Source of the DNA: CAYZMS01 sp964479625
Lineage (GTDB): Bacteria > Bacteroidota > Bacteroidia > Chitinophagales > Saprospiraceae
Direction of reading: 5' to 3'
Length of the DNA: 33,660 nucleotides
NCBI GenBank assembly: GCA_964479625.1
Contig: CAYZMS010000035.1
Span: forward strand, 1 to 33,660
A model generated the notes under the pieces. It saw only the letters and a list, made by a program, of their open reading frames with translations, searched no databases and was not told where the DNA came from. Each line of letters opens with the position of its first letter. Within the stretch, counting starts at the first letter, position 1. This document shows positions 15,448-23,737 of the stretch, one piece after another. A program made the position numbers and the translations under genes.

Positions 15448-16446
15448 ATGTACAGCACGGATATCGAAGCACTGAACCAACAGATCTATGCCGACAGCGC
15501 ATTTTTAGAAAACCTGCGGGGGGAAGCCCGAAAGGTGATCGTAGGCCAGGAGGAAATGCTGGAGCGACTATTGCTGGGCTTACTTACCCGGGGCCATGTA
15601 CTTCTGGAGGGTTTACCCGGTTTGGCAAAAACCCTGGCCATTAAGACCCTCTCTACCGCAGTCAATGCCCGCTTCAGCCGAATACAGTTTACCCCAGATC
15701 TTTTGCCGGCTGATATCATCGGGACTATGATCTACAACCCGAGCTTAAATGAGTTTTCTGTTCGAAAAGGGCCGATCTTTGCCAATTTCATTTTGGCAGA
15801 TGAGATTAACCGGGCTCCGGCCAAAGTGCAATCTGCCCTCCTGGAGGCGATGCAGGAGCGGCAGGTAACCATCGGTAAGGAAACCTTCGGGCTTGAAGAA
15901 CCCTTTTTGGTCCTGGCTACCCAAAACCCCATTGAGCAAGCAGGGACGTATCCCCTCCCAGAAGCGCAACTGGATCGGTTCATGTTAATGGTCAAAATTG
16001 GCTACCCCAACAGAGAAGAGGAGTTGGAGATCATGCGGCGCAACCTTGGGGATGCTGCCTATGGGAAGGACGTTCAAGCGGTTATAACGGTAGAAGAGAT
16101 CCTGCGTGCCCGGGAATCGGTGCGAAAAGTATATATGGTCGAAAAGATCGAACGGTACATCCTGGACATTGTTTTTGCCACCCGCCAACCGGGAGAATTT
16201 GGCCTGGAAAACCTCGATCTGCTGATCAATTACGGGGGCTCTCCCCGGGCCAGCATCAATATGGCGCTCGCCGCCAAAGCGCACGCTTTTCTGCAAAGGC
16301 GGGGCTACGTGACCCCCGAAGATGTAAGAAGTGTTTGCCACGATGTATTGAGGCACCGGATCGGCCTGACCTATGAAGCGGAAGCCGAAAATGTAAGTCA
16401 GGAAGACATTATAGACCGCATCCTCGCCAAGGTGGAAGTGCCCTAA
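15448..16446 (+). CDS. MoxR-family AAA+ ATPase (Bat cluster copy)
   Basis: A 332-residue AAA+ ATPase, clearly a paralogue of the MoxR encoded 1.5 kb upstream. Walker A is GLPGLAKT (55-62), the Walker B region is ILADEINRAP (115-124), and the TQNPIEQAGTYPLPEAQLDR block is shared. It lacks the upstream copy's N-terminal extension. In the canonical layout MoxR, DUF58 and Bat genes are co-transcribed. MoxR is thought to use ATP to remodel or activate its VWA-domain partners. Here it is 47 bp ahead of the DUF58 gene and heads the Bat part of the run. Confidence 0.95.
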   Translation: MYSTDIEALNQQIYADSAFLENLRGEARKVIVGQEEMLERLLLGLLTRGHVLLEGLPGLAKTLAIKTLSTAVNARFSRIQFTPDLLPADIIGTMIYNPSLNEFSVRKGPIFANFILADEINRAPAKVQSALLEAMQERQVTIGKETFGLEEPFLVLATQNPIEQAGTYPLPEAQLDRFMLMVKIGYPNREEELEIMRRNLGDAAYGKDVQAVITVEEILRARESVRKVYMVEKIERYILDIVFATRQPGEFGLENLDLLINYGGSPRASINMALAAKAHAFLQRRGYVTPEDVRSVCHDVLRHRIGLTYEAEAENVSQEDIIDRILAKVEVP

Positions 16447-16493
16447 AGGCATACGCCAGATACCTCCGTTTTTAACCTTAATTCAAGTGTAGT

Positions 16494-17363
16494 ATGGAAA
16501 CCAGGGAGTTGCTCCAAAAGGTGCGCAAGATCGAGATCAAGACCAAAGGCTTGAGCAAGCATATCTTTTCCGGAGAATACCACTCCGCCTTTAAAGGCCG
16601 AGGTATGTCCTTTTCCGAGGTGCGCGATTACCAGTACGGGGATGATGTTCGAAACATAGATTGGAATGTAACTGCCCGAACCGGCGACCCACACATAAAG
16701 ATCTTCGAGGAAGAACGAGAACTCACCGTGATGTTGTTGATCGATATCAGCCGTTCGGGATTATTTGGAACGGTGGAACAACTCAAATCAGAAGTATTGA
16801 CCGAGATGTGCGCCCTGCTTGCTTTCTCGGCAATTCAAAATAACGATAAGGTGGGTGCTGTTTTTTTCTCCGACCGGGTAGAAAAATTCATTCCGCCCAA
16901 AAAAGGGCGTTCCCATATCCTTCGGATCATCCGGGAAATGATCGACCTGGAACCGGAGAGAAAGGGAACGGACCTGCGCAGAACCCTGGAATTCTTTAAC
17001 AATGTGACCAAGAAACGCAGCATTTGCTTTGTCTTATCCGATTTTATGACAGACGGCTATGAGGATCCGCTTCGCATTGCCGCCCGTCGACACGACCTGG
17101 TCGGTATCCATCTCTATGACCCAAGGGAGGAGTCCCTTCCGAATATCGGCCTGATAAGGGCCCGGGATGCGGAAACCGACCAACTGGGCTGGATTGACAC
17201 CGGGTCTGTAAAGGTACGCGAGCGATACGGCAGGTGGTTTGCAGAAAATTACTCCCGCACACGTTCATTGTTTTTTCGATCGGGGGCTGATTTTCTGAGC
17301 ATTCGTTCGGATGAGTCCTATCTAAATGAACTTTTGAAATTTTTTAAAAAGCGTTCAAGCTGA
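16494..17363 (+). CDS. DUF58 domain protein
   Basis: A 289-residue soluble protein with the DUF58 signature YGDDVRNIDWNVTARTG (48-64) followed by a VWA-like core. The metal-ion adhesion site begins DISRS (84-88). DUF58 proteins are the standard companions of MoxR ATPases in Bat-type clusters. The stop codon overlaps the start of the next gene by one base (TGATG), so translation is coupled. No signal peptide or membrane helix is visible, so it should be cytoplasmic and work with MoxR. The precise activity is not known for the family. Confidence 0.93.
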   Translation: METRELLQKVRKIEIKTKGLSKHIFSGEYHSAFKGRGMSFSEVRDYQYGDDVRNIDWNVTARTGDPHIKIFEEERELTVMLLIDISRSGLFGTVEQLKSEVLTEMCALLAFSAIQNNDKVGAVFFSDRVEKFIPPKKGRSHILRIIREMIDLEPERKGTDLRRTLEFFNNVTKKRSICFVLSDFMTDGYEDPLRIAARRHDLVGIHLYDPREESLPNIGLIRARDAETDQLGWIDTGSVKVRERYGRWFAENYSRTRSLFFRSGADFLSIRSDESYLNELLKFFKKRSS

Positions 17364-18340
17364 TGAGACCGGGATTGGGATTTTGCTGGGCAAAAGGGTA
17401 TGTAGCAGCGGGATGGGCGTTCCTACTGCTTTTCGCTCCGGTTTGCATGAATGCGCAACCAGAAGCCAGGGCCCGGCTGGATTCCACAAACATTTTGATC
17501 GGTGACCAGGTACGTCTAAAGGTAGAAGTGATCTTTCCTCCCGAGCTGCGCATCCGGCAGGTGGGAATGGAAGCCATACTCGAAAATGAAAACCTGGAAT
17601 TGCTTTCCATGAAAACGGGGGACACCATTACCGCAGGAGATGATCTTTTGCTGGACCTGGAAGGGACTATCACCTCCTTCGATTCGGGTTTTCACCGTAT
17701 TCCCCCCATTCCCGTTGTTTTCGAAAAGGACGGACGATTAGATACGGTCTTTTCCAATGACCTGGGATTGAATGTTCGGACATTATTGGTGGCCCAGGAT
17801 ACCACCCAACTACAGCCGATAAAAGACATCATCAGGGAACCGCTCGCCCTGGAGGACGTATTGCCCTGGCTGTTAGGGGGCGCAGGAGTGGCCGCTCTGG
17901 CGGGCCTCGTCTTTTGGTGGATCCGAAGAATAAAAAAAGAAGAAGTAGACGTGGAACTCCCACCACCACCACCACCTCATCAATTGGCGCAAACCCGTTT
18001 GAAGGAACTGGATGAAAGTGGCTTACTGGATAAGAAAAGCTTTTTAGAATACCATTCCCGATTGAATTACATCCTTCGGGCTTATCTTGAAGACGGGTTT
18101 GGTATCCCTGCTTTAGAGTCGACCACTGCCTCTGTTCTCCGGAAGTTGAAAATGCATCCTGAACTAAAAGACTGGGAAGACCGTATGACCGAAATGCTCA
18201 ACACGGTAGACCTGGTTAAATTTGCCAAAGCAGAACCCCCCATGGAGTTTCACCTGGAAAGCCGTCAACTGGTGGGCGAGTTGGTGGAAACTACCAGGCC
18301 CGTAGCTGAAGAACAAGAAACCGAAAACCCTCCGACATGA
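17363..18340 (+). CDS. BatD-like single-pass membrane protein of the Bat cluster
   Basis: A 325-residue protein with an N-terminal signal (cleavage probably after MNAQ near 32), a periplasmic beta-rich domain (36-142), one membrane helix at 166-188, a poly-Pro linker (200-205) and a cytoplasmic helical domain (206-310). The layout copies BatD in miniature, including the C-terminal helical module with LNYILRAYLEDGFGIP. Proteins of this type (DUF4381-like) commonly lie between DUF58 and BatA genes. It overlaps the DUF58 gene by one base and batA by four. It may be a membrane scaffold for the VWA proteins; that role is inferred from context. Confidence 0.8.
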   Translation: MRPGLGFCWAKGYVAAGWAFLLLFAPVCMNAQPEARARLDSTNILIGDQVRLKVEVIFPPELRIRQVGMEAILENENLELLSMKTGDTITAGDDLLLDLEGTITSFDSGFHRIPPIPVVFEKDGRLDTVFSNDLGLNVRTLLVAQDTTQLQPIKDIIREPLALEDVLPWLLGGAGVAALAGLVFWWIRRIKKEEVDVELPPPPPPHQLAQTRLKELDESGLLDKKSFLEYHSRLNYILRAYLEDGFGIPALESTTASVLRKLKMHPELKDWEDRMTEMLNTVDLVKFAKAEPPMEFHLESRQLVGELVETTRPVAEEQETENPPT

Positions 18341-19350
18341 TCCTGAGCATACTGGCCCCGAATCTGTCGTTTTTACACCCGCAGTTCTTTTTGCTACTGC
18401 TGGCTTTGCCCTTACTGGGCTTTTGGTATTACCGGCAATACCGAAGTCGCTACCCGGTCCTGCGAATGCCGGGTCTGGATTTTTTAAACGGAAAGAGGCC
18501 CTGGCGGGGTCGCCTCCGCATGTTGCTGCCTTTGTTACGCACTCTGGCTTTCGTGGCCCTGGTGATTGCTCTGGCCCGCCCGAGGCTTACCTTGAGGGAG
18601 GAGGAAGTCAATGCTGAAGGGATCGACATCATGCTCGTCATGGACCTTTCGAGTAGTATGTTGGCACAGGACTTCAAACCGGACCGGCTCGAAGTCAGCA
18701 AGCAGGTGGCCGTAGAATTTGTTAGTAAAAGGACTTATGATCGAATAGGTTTGGCCGTTTTTGCAGGAGAAGCTTTTACCCAGTGTCCGCTCACCACTGA
18801 CCACGATGTGGTACAGGAGTTTCTGGCAGGCCTTGAGTGTGGAGCCCTGGAAGATGGAACCGCCATTGGTATGGGCCTGGCCGCCAGTGTCAATCGCTTG
18901 AAAGATAGTGAAGTCGATAGCAAAGTAGTTATCCTGTTGACCGACGGGGTAAATAATGCAGGTTATATTAAACCGATGACAGCAGCCGAGATCGCCGAAG
19001 AATTTGAAGTTAAGGTCTACACCATTGGCGTTGGTTCCACAGGTGATGCCCTTACTCCGGTTCAACGGCGCAGTGATGGACGATACATTTTCGGCTTGCA
19101 AAGGGTGCAGATCGACGAAGCCTTGCTACGAGAGATCGCTGAGCTGACTGGAGGGCGCTATTTCAGGGCAACCAACGAAAATGCTCTTGCAGCCATTTAT
19201 GATGAGATCGACCAATTGGAAAAAACAGAAATAGAAGTCACTGTCGTTCGACGGTATAGTGAAGAGTACTATCATTTTGTGTTCTGGGGCGTGTTGTTCC
19301 TGTTTTTGGAGATCGTCCTGCGGTACACCGTTTTTCGAGCTTTGCCGTAA
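18337..19350 (+). CDS. batA: BatA, VWA-domain membrane protein
   Basis: A 337-residue protein. N-terminal membrane helices (about 11-30 and 62-80) carry the BatA signature FLHPQFFLLLLALP. A von Willebrand factor A domain (about 95-285) has the metal site DLSSS at 103-107, followed by LTDGVNN. A C-terminal helix follows at about 312-332. The VWA domain should face the periplasm. Bat proteins were named for aerotolerance in Bacteroides; the mechanism is unresolved. The ATGA overlap with the preceding gene and the 12-bp gap to batB indicate one operon. Confidence 0.94.
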   Translation: MILSILAPNLSFLHPQFFLLLLALPLLGFWYYRQYRSRYPVLRMPGLDFLNGKRPWRGRLRMLLPLLRTLAFVALVIALARPRLTLREEEVNAEGIDIMLVMDLSSSMLAQDFKPDRLEVSKQVAVEFVSKRTYDRIGLAVFAGEAFTQCPLTTDHDVVQEFLAGLECGALEDGTAIGMGLAASVNRLKDSEVDSKVVILLTDGVNNAGYIKPMTAAEIAEEFEVKVYTIGVGSTGDALTPVQRRSDGRYIFGLQRVQIDEALLREIAELTGGRYFRATNENALAAIYDEIDQLEKTEIEVTVVRRYSEEYYHFVFWGVLFLFLEIVLRYTVFRALP

Positions 19351-19362
19351 ACCAGCGTTACA

Positions 19363-20391
19363 ATGTTTCGATTCGAACATCCGGAATTTCTCTATTGGCT
19401 GATCGCCTTACCTGTATTGCTGGGGCTATTTTTACTGGCTGCCTATCGAAGAAGAATTGCCCTGCGGCGTTTTGGAAATACCAGTCTCTTGCCAAGGTTG
19501 ATGCCGGAATGGTCAAATTACAAGCATGGGTTAAAGTTTTCCCTGCTCTTATTGGCCTTTGCTTTTTTAATCATAGGCTGGGCCAACCCGCAATGGGGTT
19601 CCAAGCGGGAAAAGGTGAAGCGCCAGAGTGTGGATGTATTCATAGCGCTGGATATTAGTAATAGCATGCTGGCAGAGGATATCGCTCCAAGCAGGCTGGA
19701 CCGGGCCCAGCGGTTTGCTCAGGGGCTGGTAGAGGGCCTGAAGGGGGATCGGCTGGGCTTGATTATTTTTGCAGGGAATGCCTATTTACAGGTGCCCCTT
19801 ACTACTGATTATGCCGCGGTGCAACTGTTCCTTCGGTCTACCAATCCCGATCAGGCGCCCACCCAGGGTACCGCCATTGCCGATGCCATTGATCTGGCCG
19901 AACGCTCTTTCGAAGCATCTGTAAAGAACCACCGAGCATTAATCGTGATCACCGATGGAGAGAACCATGAGAACGAAGCGGTGGAACGGGCCCGCAAGGC
20001 ACGGGAGGATGGCCTGCTGATATATACGGTGGGAGTGGGCACCACCGAAGGAGGGTTCATTCCCCAGTTTCAGGGTGGACGCCTGGATTATAAACGCGAT
20101 GAAAGCGGAGCGCCAGTCCGTACCCGCCTCAATGAAGAGCTTGCCAGAAGTGTTGCCGAGGCCGGTGGCGGAGTGTACCATAAGCTATCCAGAGGAGAAG
20201 AGGGCATCATTGCCAATTTGCGGGAAGAAATCGACAAGATCGAGAAAAGAGAAATGGAACAACGCATCTTTTCCGAATACAACAGTTATTTCCAATACTT
20301 TATCGGCCTGGGCTTGTTGATAATGATGTTCGAATTTATTATCTCTTATCGAAAGAGCCGGGTACTACCCGAGCGCAACTGGCTGGGATAA
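19363..20391 (+). CDS. batB: BatB, VWA-domain membrane protein
   Basis: A 342-residue paralogue of BatA with the same plan: N-terminal helices (FEHPEFLYWLIALPVLLGLF and a second near 57-73), a VWA domain with metal site DISNS at 97-101 and VITDGENHENEA, and a C-terminal helix (YFQYFIGLGLLIMMFEFII). The AEDIAPSRLDRA segment after the metal site is typical of BatB. It lies between batA and batC with gaps of 12 and 10 bp. Both MIDAS motifs in this cluster are intact, so both proteins should bind divalent metal. Confidence 0.94.
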   Translation: MFRFEHPEFLYWLIALPVLLGLFLLAAYRRRIALRRFGNTSLLPRLMPEWSNYKHGLKFSLLLLAFAFLIIGWANPQWGSKREKVKRQSVDVFIALDISNSMLAEDIAPSRLDRAQRFAQGLVEGLKGDRLGLIIFAGNAYLQVPLTTDYAAVQLFLRSTNPDQAPTQGTAIADAIDLAERSFEASVKNHRALIVITDGENHENEAVERARKAREDGLLIYTVGVGTTEGGFIPQFQGGRLDYKRDESGAPVRTRLNEELARSVAEAGGGVYHKLSRGEEGIIANLREEIDKIEKREMEQRIFSEYNSYFQYFIGLGLLIMMFEFIISYRKSRVLPERNWLG

Positions 20392-20401
20392 TCAACAGGA
20401 T

Positions 20402-21124
20402 ATGAAGAAAAGGATCGGTATTTTAATCATTGGATTGGTTTTGGGTATAGGTTTGAAGGCCCAAACTGCCCATCGCTTCTTGCGACAGGGGGACAAGGCC
20501 TATCAAACGGATGATTACCAAAAGGCGGAGGAACAGTATCGAAAATCGCTGGAAAAGGCCCCCTCCGCTCAGGGTAACTATAACCTGGGCAATTCCGTTT
20601 ACGAACAGCAAAGATTCGAAGAAGCCATTGACCGCTACGCCAATAGTGCCGAAAGGGCCGGGGATCCTACCACAAGGGCCCATGCCTACCACAATTTGGG
20701 CAATGCGCATTTCCAGCTCCAGCAGTTCGAGGAAAGCATCGATGCCTATAAAAATGCCCTAAGGCTCAAGCCGGGTGATATTCAAACCAAATACAATCTG
20801 GCCAGGGCTCAGTACCAGTTGCAGCAGCAACAACAACAGGACCAACAACAAAATAACGAAAACCAGGAGCAGCAGGAAAACCAACCACCTCCTACCTCCG
20901 AGGAAGAACAGGAAAATGGTAATCAAGAGCAACAGCAACAACAGCCTCAGCAGCAGGAGGAAGAGCCCGAAGACCCTCAGGAGAGCCAGACTAATACACC
21001 TGAGGGGTTGAGCCGGGAAGAAGCTGAGAAATTACTGGAGATCATGGACGAGGAAGAACGAAAAGTACAGGAGAAGGTTAAAAAAGCGAACAGTAAACCA
21101 AGCAAATCTAAAAAGGATTGGTAA
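20402..21124 (+). CDS. batC: BatC, TPR protein with Gln/Glu-rich tail
   Basis: A 240-residue protein. The signal peptide ends near LKAQ (residue 21). About three tetratricopeptide repeats follow (to residue 130: AYQTDDYQKAEEQYRKSLEK, YNLGNSVYEQQRFEEAIDRY, AYHNLGNAHFQLQQFEESI). Next is a low-complexity segment of Gln, Glu, Asn and Pro (about 137-200), then a short charged C-terminal helix with LSREEAEKLLEIMDEEE, typical of BatC. It should be periplasmic or membrane-attached and act as an adaptor. Its 3' end overlaps batD by 7 bp. Confidence 0.92.
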   Translation: MKKRIGILIIGLVLGIGLKAQTAHRFLRQGDKAYQTDDYQKAEEQYRKSLEKAPSAQGNYNLGNSVYEQQRFEEAIDRYANSAERAGDPTTRAHAYHNLGNAHFQLQQFEESIDAYKNALRLKPGDIQTKYNLARAQYQLQQQQQQDQQQNNENQEQQENQPPPTSEEEQENGNQEQQQQQPQQQEEEPEDPQESQTNTPEGLSREEAEKLLEIMDEEERKVQEKVKKANSKPSKSKKDW

Positions 21125-22863
21125 TGAAACGGATCATTTCCTTTCGACTCATAGCGTTCCTGGCGATCCTTTGTTGTGGTTTGATGCGGGCCCATAGCCA
21201 GGAACCGGTTTTCGAAGCTTTTTCAGAGGCCGAAGAGATCCTCTACGGTAGTTACTTTGAAGTGCATTTTACCCTTCGAAATGCTGACGGCACCCGTTTT
21301 AGCCCGCCCGATTTCGAGGATTTTCAAGTGTTGTCGGGACCTTCCCGCAGGGCTAGCACCACCATCGTCAACGGAGCAGTTAGTAAGGAACTGACGATTT
21401 CCTATACCTTGCGACCTCAAAAAAAAGGCATACTTACTATTGGTGCAGCCAGTGTTGTAACCAGGGATGGAACCCTACGCACCGACCCCCTTAAAGTGCG
21501 TGTTCTGGATGGTGGCGCAGGAAAACAAGCGGATGAGGACTTTTTCATCAAAGCCGAGCTTTCGGATAGCACAGCCTATATCGGCCAGCAGGTACGGCTC
21601 GATTTTAAATTATACACCACGGTTACGGTACAGAACTACAATATCCTGGAGGAACCCGTTTACGACGGTTGCTATGCCGAGGAGTTGCGACGCCCGGATA
21701 CCCGCGTTCGAAAGGAAGTACTGGCGGGCGTAGAATATACCACCAAGGTTTTGAAAAGTATTGCGCTCTACCCCCAACAAACAGGGACAGTAACGGTGGG
21801 TGAAAGTCTGATGCAACTGGGTATTCTGGAAGAGGAGGATCGTCGGTCTTCTTTTTTTGGCGGACGTATCCGACGGGTCCCGGTAAGCAGCGAGCCCGTG
21901 CAGTTTGAGGTGGTACTCCTGCCCGAAGGAGCCCCTTCCACCTTTAGCGGAGCAGTGGGAAATTACGAATTGAACACTTCCATCAACCGGCAGGAGGCAA
22001 GTACAGATGACGCCATTTCTCTTCGACTGAGCGTAGTGGGAGATGGAGACCTCAAGCGGATTCAAGCTCCTGACCTGAACTTGCCCTCCACTTTCGAACT
22101 GTACGAGCCCCGTATCAGTGAAGAAGAGACCGGAGAATACCAGAACCGTCGTATTGCCCGAAAAACTTTCGAATACCTGCTTTTGCCCAAACGCCCGGGA
22201 ACTTACCGCATAGAGCCTGCTTTTACCTTTTTTAGTCCGGATAGTAATAGGTTTGTACGTTTGGAATCCGAAACCTATACCGTACGGATAACTGCCGGTA
22301 GTATGGCTGGTCAGGAAGGTACCAGCACCCTCGAGGATACGGAAACTGCCCGGGACATTCGATCCATAAAAATAGATTCCCGCCTTCGGCAGCCCCCCAC
22401 CTACTGGACCCAAAAAGCCGGCTTCTGGGTGGCTGCCGGCTTACCCGTTTTACTGATCGGTGGAATGTTCTTACTCCGAAGACGACAAGAACGGGAGGCG
22501 GCCCTGCCCCTGAAAGAACACCGCAAGCGACAGGCGCGTAAAGCTGCACTGCAACTGTTGGCTTCAGCACGGGAAGCAAAAGAACAGGGGCAAACCGGTC
22601 AATTCTATGATGGTGTTTCGAAAGCTATGCTGGGCTATATTTCCGATAAGCTGGAGATCCCCAAATCAGCCCTGGATAAAAATAACCTGCAGGAAAAACT
22701 CCAAAGCCTGCAACTTCCCCCCGAACGCATCCAGGCCTTCCTGGACATGCTAAACCGATGCGAAATGGCCCTTTTCGCAGGAAAGGATGAAGCCGCCGCC
22801 ATGGGTACCACCTATGAAGCCGCAGTACAATTACTGGCTGACCTACATCAACGGCTAAAATAA
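21118..22863 (+). CDS. batD: BatD (oxygen-tolerance family) membrane protein
   Basis: A 581-residue protein with a signal peptide (to about residue 29, AHSQ), tandem Ig-like beta domains in the periplasm (30-425: LYGSYFEVHFTLRN, ELTISYTLRPQKKG, YIGQQVRLDFKLYT), a membrane helix near 437-457 and a cytoplasmic helical domain (about 470-580). Length and order fit BatD. It closes the cluster; no batE gene (TPR-SH3) follows, since the next gene is on the opposite strand. It begins inside the last codons of batC, so translation is coupled. Confidence 0.94.
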   Translation: MVMKRIISFRLIAFLAILCCGLMRAHSQEPVFEAFSEAEEILYGSYFEVHFTLRNADGTRFSPPDFEDFQVLSGPSRRASTTIVNGAVSKELTISYTLRPQKKGILTIGAASVVTRDGTLRTDPLKVRVLDGGAGKQADEDFFIKAELSDSTAYIGQQVRLDFKLYTTVTVQNYNILEEPVYDGCYAEELRRPDTRVRKEVLAGVEYTTKVLKSIALYPQQTGTVTVGESLMQLGILEEEDRRSSFFGGRIRRVPVSSEPVQFEVVLLPEGAPSTFSGAVGNYELNTSINRQEASTDDAISLRLSVVGDGDLKRIQAPDLNLPSTFELYEPRISEEETGEYQNRRIARKTFEYLLLPKRPGTYRIEPAFTFFSPDSNRFVRLESETYTVRITAGSMAGQEGTSTLEDTETARDIRSIKIDSRLRQPPTYWTQKAGFWVAAGLPVLLIGGMFLLRRRQEREAALPLKEHRKRQARKAALQLLASAREAKEQGQTGQFYDGVSKAMLGYISDKLEIPKSALDKNNLQEKLQSLQLPPERIQAFLDMLNRCEMALFAGKDEAAAMGTTYEAAVQLLADLHQRLK

Positions 22864-22892
22864 AGCTGCTGAAAATCGTATAGCACCAAGGG

Positions 22893-22927
22893 AAAGACTA
22901 AGGGCAACTAACTGGCCCTTGGTCTTT
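22893..22927. terminator. intrinsic terminator after batD, likely bidirectional
   Basis: AAAGACTAAGGGC (22893-22905) pairs with GCCCTTGGTCTTT (22915-22927) over 13 bp with one G-U pair and a 9-nt loop, ending in a T-rich run. It lies between batD and the convergent lipoprotein gene whose stop is at 22938, and can serve both strands. Confidence 0.8.
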
Positions 22928-22937
22928 CTTACTATAC

Positions 22938-23570
22938 CTAGGCTCCTTTTAGAGACCACAAGTAGGGCTCCAGGTCTTTCTCTCCTTTAGAGTATTCCTG
23001 GATAAAGAAGGAGTTTTGCTTGTATTTGGTACTTAAAAAATAGAGGGTGAGGTAGTAGGGTTCCTCTTGAACGGACTGGTCGCTAAGGCGATATTTTACC
23101 TTGACGTAATCAAAATTCTCATTTTCTTTAAAGGCGGAGCTAATGCGCTCTGCATTGAAGCCCTGCTTTTCCTTGCCAATATCATCCAGGGCATACCGGA
23201 TAAAGGCAGAATAGTTGCGGGCAACTGCTTCATTTAAAGGCGTGTATTGATTATCCACGAAAAGGATGCGGGATGATCCGGAGCGGTCCAGGAAATAATC
23301 ATTGGTGCTGTTGGCAATACCCTTTAACTCAAGATGATTGTCGAAAGCTTCCAGGAAGCGGGAATCTACCGCCTGAAGATCTGCTTCTTCCCGGTAGTAG
23401 GATTGGGGCAGCAGTAGTTTGGCAGACTGGTCCTCCAGGTAAAAGTATTCCGTATTCGTATACAGGTCTTCTTTGATGCTTTCCGTTTCTTTTCCGGAAC
23501 AATTCCAAAGGGTGAAAGCCGCCATTACAAAAAGCAAAGCGATATGGAAACGTTTTGAGGTCTTTCTCAT
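22938..23570 (-). CDS. uncharacterised lipoprotein
   Basis: A 210-residue protein I cannot assign to a family. The frame is open from an ATG at 23651, but starting at 23570 (MRKTSKRFHIALLFVMAAF) yields a normal signal peptide with the lipobox-like LWNC and Cys24, so that start is preferred. The mature part is rich in Tyr, Phe and charged residues (LLPQSYYREEADL, YKQNSFFIQEYSKGE), with no recognised motif. It resembles the many small envelope lipoproteins of Bacteroidota. It is downstream of dapA on the same strand, beyond a possible dapA terminator, so it may be a separate unit. Confidence 0.7.
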   Translation of the reverse strand: MRKTSKRFHIALLFVMAAFTLWNCSGKETESIKEDLYTNTEYFYLEDQSAKLLLPQSYYREEADLQAVDSRFLEAFDNHLELKGIANSTNDYFLDRSGSSRILFVDNQYTPLNEAVARNYSAFIRYALDDIGKEKQGFNAERISSAFKENENFDYVKVKYRLSDQSVQEEPYYLTLYFLSTKYKQNSFFIQEYSKGEKDLEPYLWSLKGA

Positions 23571-23714
23571 TCGAAAAATATTGGTTTGGTATTTAATGCA
23601 GCTGTATTTCTCGCTGCTACTATTAAAACGCCAAAAGTAGGGGAAGGTCACTCCTGTTAACGCTTCCTTAGAAAATTTAAATTAGGTTTAACGTAAGGGG
23701 GAAATCTAAAAAGA

Positions 23715-23734
23715 GCAGGCCATAGACTCCCTGC
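23715..23734 (-). terminator. weak terminator after dapA
   Basis: On the minus strand a 5-bp stem (GCAGG/CCTGC; plus-strand arms 23715-23719 and 23730-23734) is followed by a T-rich run (A-rich 23706-23713 on the plus strand), just after the dapA stop. The stem is short, so efficiency is doubtful. Confidence 0.4.
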
Positions 23735-23737
23735 CAG

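Noticed and set aside
20819..20980. CAA/CAG-rich repetitive stretch that could suggest a DNA repeat array
   Set aside because: It encodes the Gln/Glu-rich linker of BatC. The units are irregular codons, with no spacer structure, so it is neither CRISPR nor a tandem-repeat locus.
22938..23651. Longer start for the lipoprotein downstream of dapA
   Set aside because: The extra 27 residues precede a typical signal peptide, so ATG 23570 is preferred.
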